Shown piece by piece: positions 30,213-39,366 of a DNA stretch of 64,000 nucleotides. The stretch is from Calothrix sp. NIES-4101. Its GTDB lineage: Bacteria > Cyanobacteriota > Cyanobacteriia > Cyanobacteriales > Nostocaceae. The stretch covers positions 4,898,001 through 4,962,000 of the forward strand of contig AP018280.1 in assembly GCA_004296455.1 (NCBI GenBank), written 5' to 3'. The notes under the pieces are model-generated. The model was given only the letters and a program-made list of their open reading frames with translations, made no database searches and was not told the DNA's origin. The position numbers were made by a program, and so were the translations under genes. How positions within the stretch are numbered: position 1 is the first letter of the stretch; every line of letters begins with the position of its first letter.

Positions 30213-31435
30213 TGACAAACAGTAAAAAATGGTTAGCGGTGGTAGGTATTGGTGAAGATGGATTATCAGGATTAAGTGCGATCGCACTTTCTTTGGTCAA
30301 AAATGCCAAAATTATCGTTGGTGGTAAACGTCATTGCGCCATGCTACCAGCAGATGATCCCCGTCCAAAAATTATCTGGTCTTCACCCATATCTACATCT
30401 CTAGAAGCAATTGTCCATCATCGCGGTGAATCTGTCTGTGTCTTAGCCAGTGGAGACCCCATGTGTTTTGGTATTGGTGTCACCCTCACTAGCAAAATAC
30501 CCATTGATGAGATGACAATTATACCCGCACCATCAGCTTTTAGCCTCGCTTGTGCCAGACTGGGATGGTCGCTAACTGACGTTGAGACACTCAGTTTATG
30601 TAGTCGTCCCCCCGCACTGATACAAACAGCAATTTATCCCGGTGCGCAAATTTTAGTGTTGAGCGAGAATCGGCATACCCCAGGAATTGTCGCCGACATC
30701 TTGACAAAAAGAGGATATAGTGGCAGCAAAATTATTATTTTAGAACGGATGGGTGGTTCCCAGGAAAGGATAGTCGAGGGAACAGCAGGCTCATGGATGC
30801 ATGGAGAAATCGCCGACTTAAATGCGATCGCGATTGAATGTATTGCTGATACTGGGGTAGTTCCCTTATCTCGGTTAGCAGGATTACCAGATAACGCCTA
30901 TCACCACGACGGACAACTTACCAAACGCGAAGTCCGAGCCATCACCCTTGCTAATTTAGCGCCAATTCCCGGACAACTATTATGGGATGTGGGTGCAGGC
31001 TGCGGTTCCATTGGCATCGAATGGATGCGAAGCCATCGCCAATGTCGAGCGATCGCGATCGAGCAAAATCCGCGTCGAATACAATATATAGCTGATAATG
31101 CTACTGCTTTGGGTACACCAGGATTGCAAATTGTTGCTGGCAAAGCACCAGATGCACTCCAAGATTTACCACAACCCCATAGGATTTTTATCGGTGGAGG
31201 CATAACATCGCCAGGAATATTAGAGATGTGTTGGCAAGCATTACCCCTAGGAGGGCGTTTGGTGGCAAATACCGTCACAATTGAAAGTGAGTCTAAATTA
31301 TTGCAATTCCATCAACAAGTAGGTGGAGAATTAATTCGCATCGCAGTACAGCGAACAGAACCAATTGGCGGCTTTTTGGGGTGGAAAGCAATGGCGCAGG
31401 TAACGCAGTTAGTTGCAGTAAAAGAATCGCGTTAA
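30212..31435 (+). CDS. cobL: Precorrin-6Y C5,15-methyltransferase, decarboxylating
   Basis: Bifunctional corrin enzyme of 407 residues. CbiE-like half (about 1-210) begins LAVVGIGEDGLSGLSAIAL and contains VLASGDPMCFGIGV; CbiT-like half (about 220-407) has the SAM-binding motif LWDVGAGCGSIGIEW and IFIGGGITSPGILE. Methylates C5 and C15 and removes the C12 acetate carboxyl. Convergent with cobK, the stops only 1 bp apart. Confidence 0.95.
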   Translation: MTNSKKWLAVVGIGEDGLSGLSAIALSLVKNAKIIVGGKRHCAMLPADDPRPKIIWSSPISTSLEAIVHHRGESVCVLASGDPMCFGIGVTLTSKIPIDEMTIIPAPSAFSLACARLGWSLTDVETLSLCSRPPALIQTAIYPGAQILVLSENRHTPGIVADILTKRGYSGSKIIILERMGGSQERIVEGTAGSWMHGEIADLNAIAIECIADTGVVPLSRLAGLPDNAYHHDGQLTKREVRAITLANLAPIPGQLLWDVGAGCGSIGIEWMRSHRQCRAIAIEQNPRRIQYIADNATALGTPGLQIVAGKAPDALQDLPQPHRIFIGGGITSPGILEMCWQALPLGGRLVANTVTIESESKLLQFHQQVGGELIRIAVQRTEPIGGFLGWKAMAQVTQLVAVKESR

Positions 31436-31436
31436 T

Positions 31437-32183
31437 TTAAATGCCATTTTTCCGCAACCACTCCAACGCACCCTCAATATCACTCACCTTTTCCACATCC
31501 GGAGTTGGGGGACGTTGCACCATGACAACCTTAATCCCCAGTTCTCGCGCCGCAATTATTTTCCCGTATGTAGCATTCCCGCCACTATTTTTACTAACCA
31601 ACGTATCTATTCCGTATTCCCGCAGGATTTTGCGCTCATCAACCAAATGAAAAGGCCCTCTGGCAGATAATATTTCCCCTGGGGGAAGCAAAGCATCAGG
31701 GGCAGGTGGGTCTATTAACCGCATCAAAAACCAAATATGATCTAAATTTGCAAAAGCTGCAAGTTGCTGCCTCCCAACCGTGAGGAATACCCGCTTGGCA
31801 AATTCAGACAATACCATTGCTGCGGTTTCCACGCGATCGACCCCAATCCAATCATCTCCAGGTAGCTTTTCCCATACCGGACGCACAAACATTAAATGGG
31901 GAATGTGACAAATCTGTGTAGCCGCAGCCGCATTCTCAGATATCTGTGCAGCATAGGGGTGAGTCGCATCAATAAGTACATTTATTTTTTCATCACGTAA
32001 GTATTGTACTAAACCTTCGACACCACCAAAGCCACCAATTCGCACTATTCCATCTGGGGATAGAGGATTTTTCGTCCGACCAGCAAGTGAGGTAATAACT
32101 TCTATACCAGAAAGACACGATACTTGTGCAGTTAATGCTGATGCATCGCCCGTACCACCAAGAATAAGAATACGTTTCTTCAT
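31437..32183 (-). CDS. cobK: Precorrin-6A reductase
   Basis: NADPH-dependent reduction of the corrin macrocycle. 248 residues with the N-terminal Rossmann motif ILILGGTGDASALTAQ, VLIDATHPYAAQISENA (family signature), FLTVGRQQLAAF and LVSKNSGGNATYGKI near the C-terminus. Full-length. Tail-to-tail with cobL. Confidence 0.95.
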   Translation of the reverse strand: MKKRILILGGTGDASALTAQVSCLSGIEVITSLAGRTKNPLSPDGIVRIGGFGGVEGLVQYLRDEKINVLIDATHPYAAQISENAAAATQICHIPHLMFVRPVWEKLPGDDWIGVDRVETAAMVLSEFAKRVFLTVGRQQLAAFANLDHIWFLMRLIDPPAPDALLPPGEILSARGPFHLVDERKILREYGIDTLVSKNSGGNATYGKIIAARELGIKVVMVQRPPTPDVEKVSDIEGALEWLRKNGI

Positions 32184-32438
32184 TGGAGATGAATCCTCGT
32201 TCTATCTAAATACCAATGGTAAAACTGATGGGAGATGGGGAGATGGGAGAAAAACTAATGATAATTGGTTAGCCAGACTTGATACTGTATCAGTTAGCCT
32301 TCATCTTTGAAAAGCGAGACAGTTTAAATAAAAGGTGAAAGGCAAAAAAGTAAACGCTAATCTTTTGCCTTTCGGACCACTTTGGCGAAACGGAGAAAGC
32401 AATTTGCTTACATTTGCTTCCCCGATCGCACCTGATGC

Positions 32439-32642
32439 TTATTTAATATTAGCCTTTGCATCTCGTACAGCTGCAAAAAAAGATAATAGAGTTAGAGGAA
32501 TGCTCAAACCCAGGATGATCGAAGTAGTTTGCATCCCCAAATCGGGTTCGCCAGACGTAATTTCAAAAACAGAACCAACACCTGCGATCGCGGTAATGCA
32601 GGAGATAGCCAGAAACAAACCGCTTTTTGGAGTTAAATACAC
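32439..32642 (-). CDS. Small two-helix membrane protein behind def
   Basis: 67 residues from a GTG, starting 15 bp after the def stop with GGTGG as ribosome binding site, so probably co-transcribed with def. Two hydrophobic segments (LFLAISCITAIAGVGSVFEI and TSIILGLSIPLTLLSFFAAV) flank the sequence TSGEPDLGMQ. Function unknown. A longer open frame on the other strand covers the same DNA but has poor composition. Confidence 0.65.
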   Translation of the reverse strand: MYLTPKSGLFLAISCITAIAGVGSVFEITSGEPDLGMQTTSIILGLSIPLTLLSFFAAVRDAKANIK

Positions 32643-32657
32643 TTTGACTAATCCACC

Positions 32658-33221
32658 TTATACAATTGGTTTAACAGCTTTCTGGGAGAAACCATGTTTA
32701 GATAGTTCTTGCCCCAGAGCCAGGGAATTTTCTACACGGTCTACAAATACCACACCATTGAGGTGATCCATTTCGTGGAGAATACAACGGGCGAGTAAAT
32801 CATTCGCTTTGAGGGTTTGCGGACGACCATGTTCATCTCTGTAGGCAATTTCTACAGTCTCCGGGCGCTTCACATCCAGGCAAACACCAGGAATACTCAA
32901 ACAACCTTCTTGAGCAACGCTGGTTTGCTGACTAGTTTGTTTGATGATGGGATTAATCAAAACTAGCGGTGGATTTTCGGGGTTATCGGGTTCCAAATCA
33001 ATGACAATCAACTGCTTGTGAATGCCAACTTGGGGTGCAGCTAAACCAATGCCATCACTGCTGTACATTGTTTGCAGCATTTTTCGCGCTAAATCGCGGA
33101 TTTCATCATCGATTTTACTAACGCGCTTGGCTGGTTGGCGCAAAACGCGATCGCCCAAATAATGCAACTGCAAAGGTGGATTTTTTAACTTTTTTTTCTC
33201 AACAGCAATTTCAGACAGCAT
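32658..33221 (-). CDS. def: Peptide deformylase
   Basis: Removes the N-terminal formyl group from nascent proteins. 187 residues with the three motifs GIGLAAPQVG, EGCLSIPG and HEMDHLNG, whose Cys and two His bind the catalytic metal. Type 1 length. Followed by the small membrane protein gene. Confidence 0.97.
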   Translation of the reverse strand: MLSEIAVEKKKLKNPPLQLHYLGDRVLRQPAKRVSKIDDEIRDLARKMLQTMYSSDGIGLAAPQVGIHKQLIVIDLEPDNPENPPLVLINPIIKQTSQQTSVAQEGCLSIPGVCLDVKRPETVEIAYRDEHGRPQTLKANDLLARCILHEMDHLNGVVFVDRVENSLALGQELSKHGFSQKAVKPIV

Positions 33222-33312
33222 GGGAAATCTTACTCGCTCTTTTCGGCTAGGTTTTACACAGTGCTAGTTTTTTTATCTTAACAAAAGGGGTAATAGATAT
33301 TTTGATATTGGC

Positions 33313-33420
33313 ATGGCAGATCAAGTGATTTCTTGCCAGAATGGTATCTTTTTCCTTTTTCTTGGAGCTATTGCTGGCTCTGTTCTCATTTTTTTGACAA
33401 TTTTTCGGGAATTCAATTAG
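33313..33420 (+). CDS. Possible 35-residue membrane peptide
   Basis: ATG-initiated frame of 35 codons: short polar start (MADQVISCQ), a single hydrophobic helix (FFLFLGAIAGSVLIFLTIF) and a charged end (REFN). It sits in an otherwise empty gap between def and the 33492 gene. No well-placed ribosome binding site (GGGG is about 22 nt upstream). Resembles small photosynthetic or NDH subunits in architecture only; I do not recognise it. Confidence 0.3.
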   Translation: MADQVISCQNGIFFLFLGAIAGSVLIFLTIFREFN

Positions 33421-33491
33421 TTAATGTGTATCCATCAATATCAACTCACAGTCAACTAAACATCAATTCTAATAAATAAGGAACACACACT

Positions 33492-33869
33492 ATGTTGCAT
33501 CTCAAAAAAAGATTTCTTAGCCTTGTTTTATTGCCTGTTGCTAGCCTTACTCTTCTAGCTGGTGCGGCAAATGCAGAAACATTAAAAACTAAAAATTTTA
33601 AAGTTACTATTACAAGAAATTGCCCTGAAGGATATGTCGTTTGTAATAATGTCACCTATGTGGGCAGGAATTTAAAAACAGGTCAATCAATTCGTTTGAC
33701 TGGAAGAACAATACATACAGTGGGTGCAGATGGTGTCACACCAAGTCGTTTTCTCGGCTATCAATTCCGTAATGGACAATATATTTATCAAGTGACCGCA
33801 GATAATAGATTACTTGTTTACAATGGCAAAAAGCTTATACTTCAAGAACAAGGAGTTTTGATCAATTAG
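33492..33869 (+). CDS. Secreted protein of unknown function
   Basis: 125 residues with a clear Sec signal peptide (basic MLHLKKR, hydrophobic core, cleavage after AGAANA about residue 28). The mature domain of about 97 residues is beta-rich with two Cys (NCPEGYVVCNN) that may form a disulfide and a repeated YQ/YV pattern. Family not recognised. Followed by a strong terminator at 34030. Confidence 0.8.
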   Translation: MLHLKKRFLSLVLLPVASLTLLAGAANAETLKTKNFKVTITRNCPEGYVVCNNVTYVGRNLKTGQSIRLTGRTIHTVGADGVTPSRFLGYQFRNGQYIYQVTADNRLLVYNGKKLILQEQGVLIN

Positions 33870-34029
33870 GGAGTGTAGTAGTTATTAGGGTAATTAAGAT
33901 AATTCTAAATACTCAAATAATTATGAGTTGAGAATGTGGAATTGTTTACAAGTATTTTTATCTGAAGACACAACATTCACTCAAAGTCTAAAAACTTATA
34001 ATTCATAATCAATAATTAATATTTTTGTC

Positions 34030-34066
34030 AACCCAACTATAAACAGTTGGGTTTTTGGTTTTTAAA
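34030..34066 (+). terminator. Rho-independent terminator
   Basis: AACCCAACT pairs perfectly with AGTTGGGTT around a 6-nt loop and is followed by TTTGGTTTTT. Ends the 33492 gene transcript. Confidence 0.8.
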
Positions 34067-34108
34067 TTTTGATGAATACATAATGAATAGATATTAGTAG
34101 AATTACAA

Positions 34109-34138
34109 TAAAAAACCTCGGAGAAACCAGCCGAGGTT
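34109..34138 (-). terminator. Rho-independent terminator of psb34
   Basis: On the minus strand AACCTCGG pairs with CCGAGGTT around 9 nt and runs into TTTTTT. Lies 86 bp after the psb34 stop. Confidence 0.8.
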
Positions 34139-34223
34139 GATAAAACTTTGACGATGAGTTTTGATACATTTAATTTAAAATCTATTTAAAAATCCATTTA
34201 AAATTTATTGAAAATCTATCATA

Positions 34224-34394
34224 TTAACTAACCGCAAATGCAACTAAGACTAACGTGGTGACTAGTAAAGTTGCAAACGCACCCTGTAATGCATATTGAC
34301 GCTGCTCATATTGACTTGGGTATTGAGATTGATACATCTGGGGTTCAGTGGCGTAATTATTCAAAATACCTTCTTCATTAATGGTGGTATACAT
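34224..34394 (-). CDS. psb34: Photosystem II assembly protein Psb34 (ssl1498 family)
   Basis: 56 residues: MYTTINEEGILNNYA at the N-terminus, a Tyr/Gln-rich middle (PQMYQSQYPSQYEQRQYAL) and the single membrane helix QGAFATLLVTTLVLVAFAVS. This matches the HliP-like Psb34/ssl1498 family that binds CP47 during late PSII assembly and shares a binding site with high-light-inducible proteins. Too short for many gene callers. It has its own near-consensus promoter (-35/-10 at 34473-34445) and terminator, so it is monocistronic. Confidence 0.9.
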   Translation of the reverse strand: MYTTINEEGILNNYATEPQMYQSQYPSQYEQRQYALQGAFATLLVTTLVLVAFAVS

Positions 34395-34444
34395 AGTTTT
34401 TCCTCAACTTTTGTTTTTCGGTGCTTTGTTTGCTTATGTAAATA

Positions 34445-34473
34445 AATATAACAATATTGTTACAAACTGTCAA
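34445..34473 (-). promoter_or_regulatory. Sigma70-type promoter of psb34
   Basis: On the minus strand TTGACA (34473-34468), a 17-bp spacer and TATATT (34450-34445), about 50 bp upstream of the psb34 ATG. The best consensus promoter seen in the window. Confidence 0.75.
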
Positions 34474-34553
34474 CACAACTTGACAAGCAAAATTGGATAC
34501 GTGTAATAGGACAGGCTTATCTAGATTTTTTCATTTCCAAATGCAGCATATTT

Positions 34554-34576
34554 AAGTGATTAGCCGAACATGATAT
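34554..34576. repeat. Repeat family A, end fragment
   Basis: AAGTGATTAGCCGAACATGATAT equals one terminus of the 102-bp family A element; the rest is missing or diverged. A related, more diverged element may span 34629-34735 (TCATATCAAGCC at its start, CGATATCAAAATC at its end). Confidence 0.5.
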
Positions 34577-34839
34577 GAAATAGCACGTGGGAGTCAACGC
34601 ACAGATAGTCATAGCGAGAATGGCAAAAGTCATATCAAGCCCAGCTAATGGTTATGATTCATTTTTCTTTGTGTCTCCCATCTGCCCATCTCCGCGTCAG
34701 TTGTATCACCATTAATTTCAGCGCACTCGATATCAAAATCACTCTTCCCTTCCCTTTCCCCACTTGCCAAGGCTATAACGGTAACTTGATGTGATTGCGT
34801 GAATATTGGGTTCGAGTCAGTAGTGGTGTGGAGATTTCT

Positions 34840-35739
34840 ATGAAAATATTTACCAAGCTAGATTATTTACTAAAAGAGACATTTCTGGGATTAAAACGCG
34901 GTGGCTGGATGAACTGGGCAGCAATTAGCACCGTCACCGTATTGCTATTTTTGTTTGGGATGAGTTTACAAACATCTTGGCAATTAGAAAAACTGCTTAA
35001 CCAATTTGGTAGTCAATTAGAAGTATCAGTATATTTAGATGCACAAGCAGGAGTAGATACTGTTGCCCCATTAGTATCGAAAATTCCCGAAGTCGTCAAC
35101 GTTGAAAAAATTACCAAAGACGAAGCATGGACAAAACTAGTCAAAGAGTTAGGAGTATCGGATATTGAAGGTGCAACTCAACAACTTGGTAGCAATCCTT
35201 TGGTGGATGAGTTGAAAGTTAAAGCCCGCAGTTCGGAAGCAGTACCAAATTTAGCCACACAACTGGCAAAAATAAAAGGTGTAGAGACAGTCCAATATGT
35301 TGATGAAGCAGTGGTACGTATTACCCAACTACATCGCGGCTTAAATTGGATGAGTTTAGCGATCGCAATTACTTTAACTCTAACTGCTGTTGCTGTCACT
35401 AATATCACCATTCGCCTAATTGTTTTGGCACGTCGTCGCGAAATCGAAGTTATGCAACTTGTGGGTGCAACTTCTGCATGGATATATTTGCCATTTATCT
35501 TTCAAGGTATTGCGTTTGGTGTATTAGGTGGTGGCATTGCTTGGAGTTTGATTAACTTGACTCAGCAATTTATCAACCAACTCTTGTTAAAGCAGGCTGA
35601 TTTTATTCAAGTCCTGGCTACTGGTTTAAAATTAACCACTACACAAACATTAATTTTACCCATAATTCTCTTAGGGTTTGGTGCCACGGTGGGATTAATG
35701 GGCAGTTTATTTGCAGTGAGACGATTTGCCAAGGGATAA
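34840..35739 (+). CDS. ftsX: FtsX-type cell division permease
   Basis: 300 residues from ATG 34840 (the frame extends to a TTG at 34795). One N-terminal membrane helix after GGWMNWAAIS, an extracytoplasmic domain (VSVYLDAQAGVDTVAPLVSK and later LVDELKVKA), then three C-terminal helices with the coupling motif ARRREIEVMQLVGATSAWIY. In the FtsEX complex FtsX controls peptidoglycan hydrolases with the ATPase FtsE; ftsE is not adjacent here. Family assignment is firm. Confidence 0.93.
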   Translation: MKIFTKLDYLLKETFLGLKRGGWMNWAAISTVTVLLFLFGMSLQTSWQLEKLLNQFGSQLEVSVYLDAQAGVDTVAPLVSKIPEVVNVEKITKDEAWTKLVKELGVSDIEGATQQLGSNPLVDELKVKARSSEAVPNLATQLAKIKGVETVQYVDEAVVRITQLHRGLNWMSLAIAITLTLTAVAVTNITIRLIVLARRREIEVMQLVGATSAWIYLPFIFQGIAFGVLGGGIAWSLINLTQQFINQLLLKQADFIQVLATGLKLTTTQTLILPIILLGFGATVGLMGSLFAVRRFAKG

Positions 35740-35935
35740 TATCGGGTTCGCTTGCATAATTTATGATAAAACCGATGGGGGAGATGGGGGAAAATAAATA
35801 GTAAATGAATTAGCCGGACTTGCACATAAAGGAGGAAAATTTTAATTAGTCAGGAAAAAACAGAGAAACGAGGTTTCTGATACCCACAAAGACTTAAGAT
35901 TTAATTGATCCAGTGACAACTCTCCAAAATCAGTC

Positions 35936-36751
35936 ATGCTTTCTCAATGGGAATCTTTTCTGCAAAATCTCGGTATCTGGGTAGGCTCATTTACTCAATT
36001 CTCTTTTACAGGTGAAGAACTGGAAAATATTCCCAGTCGTCTACATCTTGAAGGCTCGAACAATAATCAATCGGCAAGGCTGACACTTCAGCGTCAAGGT
36101 GTGCAAGATTTAGTTTTAGAATTGAGTACGTTATCGCGAAGTTTGCTTTTTTTTGAAAATGGGGCATTTAGCCAAGGTACAATTCAATTTTCGCCATTTT
36201 CAGAATTTGGTGCCGAATTTGGTTTGATTCATCACAATCGACGTTTGCGTCTGGTTCAGTTATTTGATACTAATAACAACCTGCAAAAGTTAACTTTAAT
36301 TCGAGAATACCGCGAAGGAACTCAATTAAACGAACGTCCAAGATTAACAATTGATGCATTACTGGGAGAATGGGAAGGTGAAGCTATCACAATCTACCCC
36401 GACTGGCGAGAACCCAGCAATTTCCCGACAAAAATGCAGCTAGCAGTGGATTCTAGCGGTAGATTAGTACAAAATAATAGCTTTGGGAACAATCCAACAT
36501 TAACATCGAGTGCAACTATTAACGGTTACATTCTCAATTTTGATCAAAATCCTCAAAATCCAATTCAAGTCTTAATGTTACCCGACGGTGCATCTGCCAC
36601 CTTTCCCATCAAAGCACAATTAAATCAGCCGTTATTTTTAGAAGTGGGTTGGTTATTAGAAACAAATCTGCGACAAAGAATGATTCGTATGTATAACGAG
36701 AAGGGTGAGTGGGTGAGTTTAACTTTGGTGACGGAAAGAAAAGTTAATTAA
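35936..36751 (+). CDS. DUF3598 family protein
   Basis: 271 residues, two calycin-like halves rich in beta strands. Segments such as NLGIWVGSFTQFSFTGEEL, FGLIHHNRRLRLVQLF and LLGEWEGEAITIYPDWREP fit a cyanobacterial family annotated DUF3598, whose N-terminal half resembles lipocalin-type barrels related to bilin lyases. Ligand unknown. No signal peptide; soluble. Confidence 0.75.
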   Translation: MLSQWESFLQNLGIWVGSFTQFSFTGEELENIPSRLHLEGSNNNQSARLTLQRQGVQDLVLELSTLSRSLLFFENGAFSQGTIQFSPFSEFGAEFGLIHHNRRLRLVQLFDTNNNLQKLTLIREYREGTQLNERPRLTIDALLGEWEGEAITIYPDWREPSNFPTKMQLAVDSSGRLVQNNSFGNNPTLTSSATINGYILNFDQNPQNPIQVLMLPDGASATFPIKAQLNQPLFLEVGWLLETNLRQRMIRMYNEKGEWVSLTLVTERKVN

Positions 36752-36864
36752 TTAATTTAAACTGAATGCTGCAAATTCGGTAGGATAGGGTAGCCGATCA
36801 AATATTTATAGTTACAGTTATTTTCATGTGCAGCTAATCTGCTCCACACATATAGTTTGAGTTC

Positions 36865-39240
36865 ATGACACCTACTTCTAACTTTCTCAGCCATCTCAAC
36901 CCCAGTCAACGCCGTGCTGTCGAGCATTTTTGTGGTCCCTTGCTCGTTGTTGCGGGTGCTGGTTCCGGTAAAACAAGAGCGCTGACTTTTCGGATTGCGA
37001 ATTTAATTCTCGAACATCGGGTTGATCCCGAAAATATTTTAGCAGTAACTTTCACAAATAAAGCTGCACGGGAGATGAAGGAACGCATCCAGAAACTTTT
37101 TGCTGAACAGATGGCAATACAGGAATATGGAGAGAAGTATGATTTATTACCCGAATACGACCAAGTAAAATTGCGATCGCGTGTCTATAGAACGGTAATC
37201 AAGGACATGTGGTGTGGTACTTTCCATAGTTTGTTTTCCCGCATTCTCAGACTCGATATCGATAAGTATCAGGATGAAAATGGACGGAAGTGGGATAAGA
37301 ATTTTTCGATTTTTGATGATTCGGATGCACATTCTTTAGTTAAGGAGATTGTGACCAAGCAATTGAATCTTGATGATAAAAAGTTTGAGCCGAAGTCTGT
37401 CCGTTATGCAATTGGTAATGCCAAAAACCAAGGTTTTACCCCAAAGGAGTTTGCGATCGAACAGCCTAATTACCGAGGTAAGATAATTGCTCAAGTCTAT
37501 AGTATTTATCAAGATAAATTAGCAGAAAATAATGCCCTGGATTTTGATGATTTAATTTTAATTCCCACGAGATTATTCCAACAAAATGAGATAGTATTAG
37601 ATTATTGGCATCGTAAGTTTAAGCATATTTTAGTTGATGAATATCAAGATACTAATCGCACCCAATATGAATTAATTCGCTTACTATCGACGAATGGTGA
37701 AACCAAGAAAAATAAATGGAGTTGGGATAATCGTTCGACTTTTGTAGTCGGGGATGCAGACCAATCGATTTATTCCTTTAGGCAGGCAGATTTCACGATT
37801 CTCTTGGGATTCCAAGACGATTTTGGTGATGGGATGGAGGACGATAATACCCAAACAATGGTGAAATTGGAAGAGAATTATCGTTCTTGTGAAAATATCC
37901 TCGAAGCCGCCAATCAACTAATTGAAAATAACACGCAACGTATCGACAAAATTCTCAAACCAACCCGTTCGGCTGGCGAAGAAATTTGTTTATTTAAGGC
38001 AGATGATGAGGTTGTGGAAGCTGACTTTGTCATCAATCAAATTCGCCAATTAGAAGAAGACAATCCTGATTTAAATTGGGGTTGCTTTGCAATTCTTTAC
38101 CGTACTAACGCTCAATCTCGACCATTTGAAGATTTACTAGTTAAATATCAAATTCCTTACACTGTTGTCGGCGGATTTAGATTTTACGATCGCAAAGAAA
38201 TCAAGGATATTTTAGCTTATTTAAAAGCCGTGCAAAACCCCGCCGATGCCGTTAATATCCAACGAATTATTAACACTCCCCGGCGTGGGATTGGCAAATC
38301 AACAGTTGACACCTTAGTTCGCGCTGCTCAAGAACTCGGCACCAATCTGTGGGAAATACTGAGTGATGAGACATCAGTTAATACCTTAGCTGGACGTGCT
38401 GCCAAGTCAGTAAATCACTTTGCCGGTATTATTAAAAAGTGGCAAGCAGAAATCGAAACAATGCCTGTAACCGAACTCGTGGCGGGAATAATTGAAGATT
38501 CGGGTTACGTCCAAGACTTACATAATCAGGGAACCGACGAAGCCGAAGACAGAATCCAAAACATCCAAGCACTGTATAATGCTGTTTCCGAATTTCAAGA
38601 GGAGAACGAAGAAAACGAAGAAAGCGTTACCCTGCAAAAATTCCTCGAAAAAACTTCCCTCAGTTCCGACTTAGATAATTTGAAGGAAGGAGACGCGGCA
38701 GTTTCCTTAATGACATTACACGCATCGAAAGGTTTAGAATTTCCCGTTGTCTTTTTAGTTGGCTTAGAGCAAGGATTATTCCCCAATTATCGCTCAATGC
38801 AAGACCCCGCATCATTGGAAGAGGAACGGAGATTATGTTACGTGGGCATAACACGCGCCCAGGAACGATTATTTATTAGCCATGCTAGAGAGCGAAGACT
38901 GTATGGTAGCAGAGAACCCGCCCTGCGATCGCAATTCCTGGATGAGTTACCTACAGAGCTAGTTGCTCATTATCACCCTAGCCGCAAAGGATATGTAAAA
39001 ACTGCTGCTGGTAGTAGTCCCCAGCGCGCAAGATATAAAACCAGTTTGGATGATGGTATCGACAATAGTAATCAAAATTGGCAAGTAGGCGATCGGGTGC
39101 TGCATAAAACATTTGGAGAAGGTGAAATTACTCATGTATTTGATGCTGCCAGTAAAACCTCTGTAGCGATTAAATTTTTTAACTTGGGAAGTACGAAAAT
39201 TATTGATCCCAGAGTTGCACAATTACAGAAGATGGATTAA
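36865..39240 (+). CDS. pcrA: ATP-dependent DNA helicase PcrA/UvrD
   Basis: Superfamily 1A 3'-5' helicase for nucleotide excision and mismatch repair and for clearing replication obstacles. 791 residues with motif I AGAGSGKT, Ia FTNKAAREMKER, II VDEYQDTNRTQ, III GDADQSIYSFRQAD, V LMTLHASKGLEFPVVF and VI YVGITRAQERLF. The C-terminal 60 residues (VGDRVLHKTFGEGEITHV) are the Tudor-like domain that binds RNA polymerase. Monocistronic. Confidence 0.96.
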   Translation: MTPTSNFLSHLNPSQRRAVEHFCGPLLVVAGAGSGKTRALTFRIANLILEHRVDPENILAVTFTNKAAREMKERIQKLFAEQMAIQEYGEKYDLLPEYDQVKLRSRVYRTVIKDMWCGTFHSLFSRILRLDIDKYQDENGRKWDKNFSIFDDSDAHSLVKEIVTKQLNLDDKKFEPKSVRYAIGNAKNQGFTPKEFAIEQPNYRGKIIAQVYSIYQDKLAENNALDFDDLILIPTRLFQQNEIVLDYWHRKFKHILVDEYQDTNRTQYELIRLLSTNGETKKNKWSWDNRSTFVVGDADQSIYSFRQADFTILLGFQDDFGDGMEDDNTQTMVKLEENYRSCENILEAANQLIENNTQRIDKILKPTRSAGEEICLFKADDEVVEADFVINQIRQLEEDNPDLNWGCFAILYRTNAQSRPFEDLLVKYQIPYTVVGGFRFYDRKEIKDILAYLKAVQNPADAVNIQRIINTPRRGIGKSTVDTLVRAAQELGTNLWEILSDETSVNTLAGRAAKSVNHFAGIIKKWQAEIETMPVTELVAGIIEDSGYVQDLHNQGTDEAEDRIQNIQALYNAVSEFQEENEENEESVTLQKFLEKTSLSSDLDNLKEGDAAVSLMTLHASKGLEFPVVFLVGLEQGLFPNYRSMQDPASLEEERRLCYVGITRAQERLFISHARERRLYGSREPALRSQFLDELPTELVAHYHPSRKGYVKTAAGSSPQRARYKTSLDDGIDNSNQNWQVGDRVLHKTFGEGEITHVFDAASKTSVAIKFFNLGSTKIIDPRVAQLQKMD

Positions 39241-39266
39241 TTATGATTATCTAGATTTATTTTGTG

Positions 39267-39357
39267 TTTATCTGCGGTTCAAGATACCAACAAACCGAAG
39301 TATGTGTAAAAGCTACTTATAGATTAAATTAACCGCAGACAAGTACGGATAAATACG
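39267..39357. repeat. Inverted TTATCTGCGGTT repeat
   Basis: TTTATCTGCGGTTCAA near 39271 and TTAACCGCAGACAAGTACGG near 39331 are inverted copies bracketing a short AT-rich segment between pcrA and the phosphoesterase gene. A dispersed-repeat type common in filamentous cyanobacteria. Confidence 0.45.
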
Positions 39358-39366
39358 GCTAGATTC

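Noticed and set aside
32335-32766. 143-codon plus-strand frame opposite def and the small membrane protein
   Set aside because: Antisense to def on its 3' part and with unlikely composition; the minus-strand small protein has a ribosome binding site and membrane helices.
34805-34822. tRNA T-arm-like GGGTTCGAGTC
   Set aside because: No acceptor, D or anticodon arm around it; it is the 5' flank of the FtsX-type gene.
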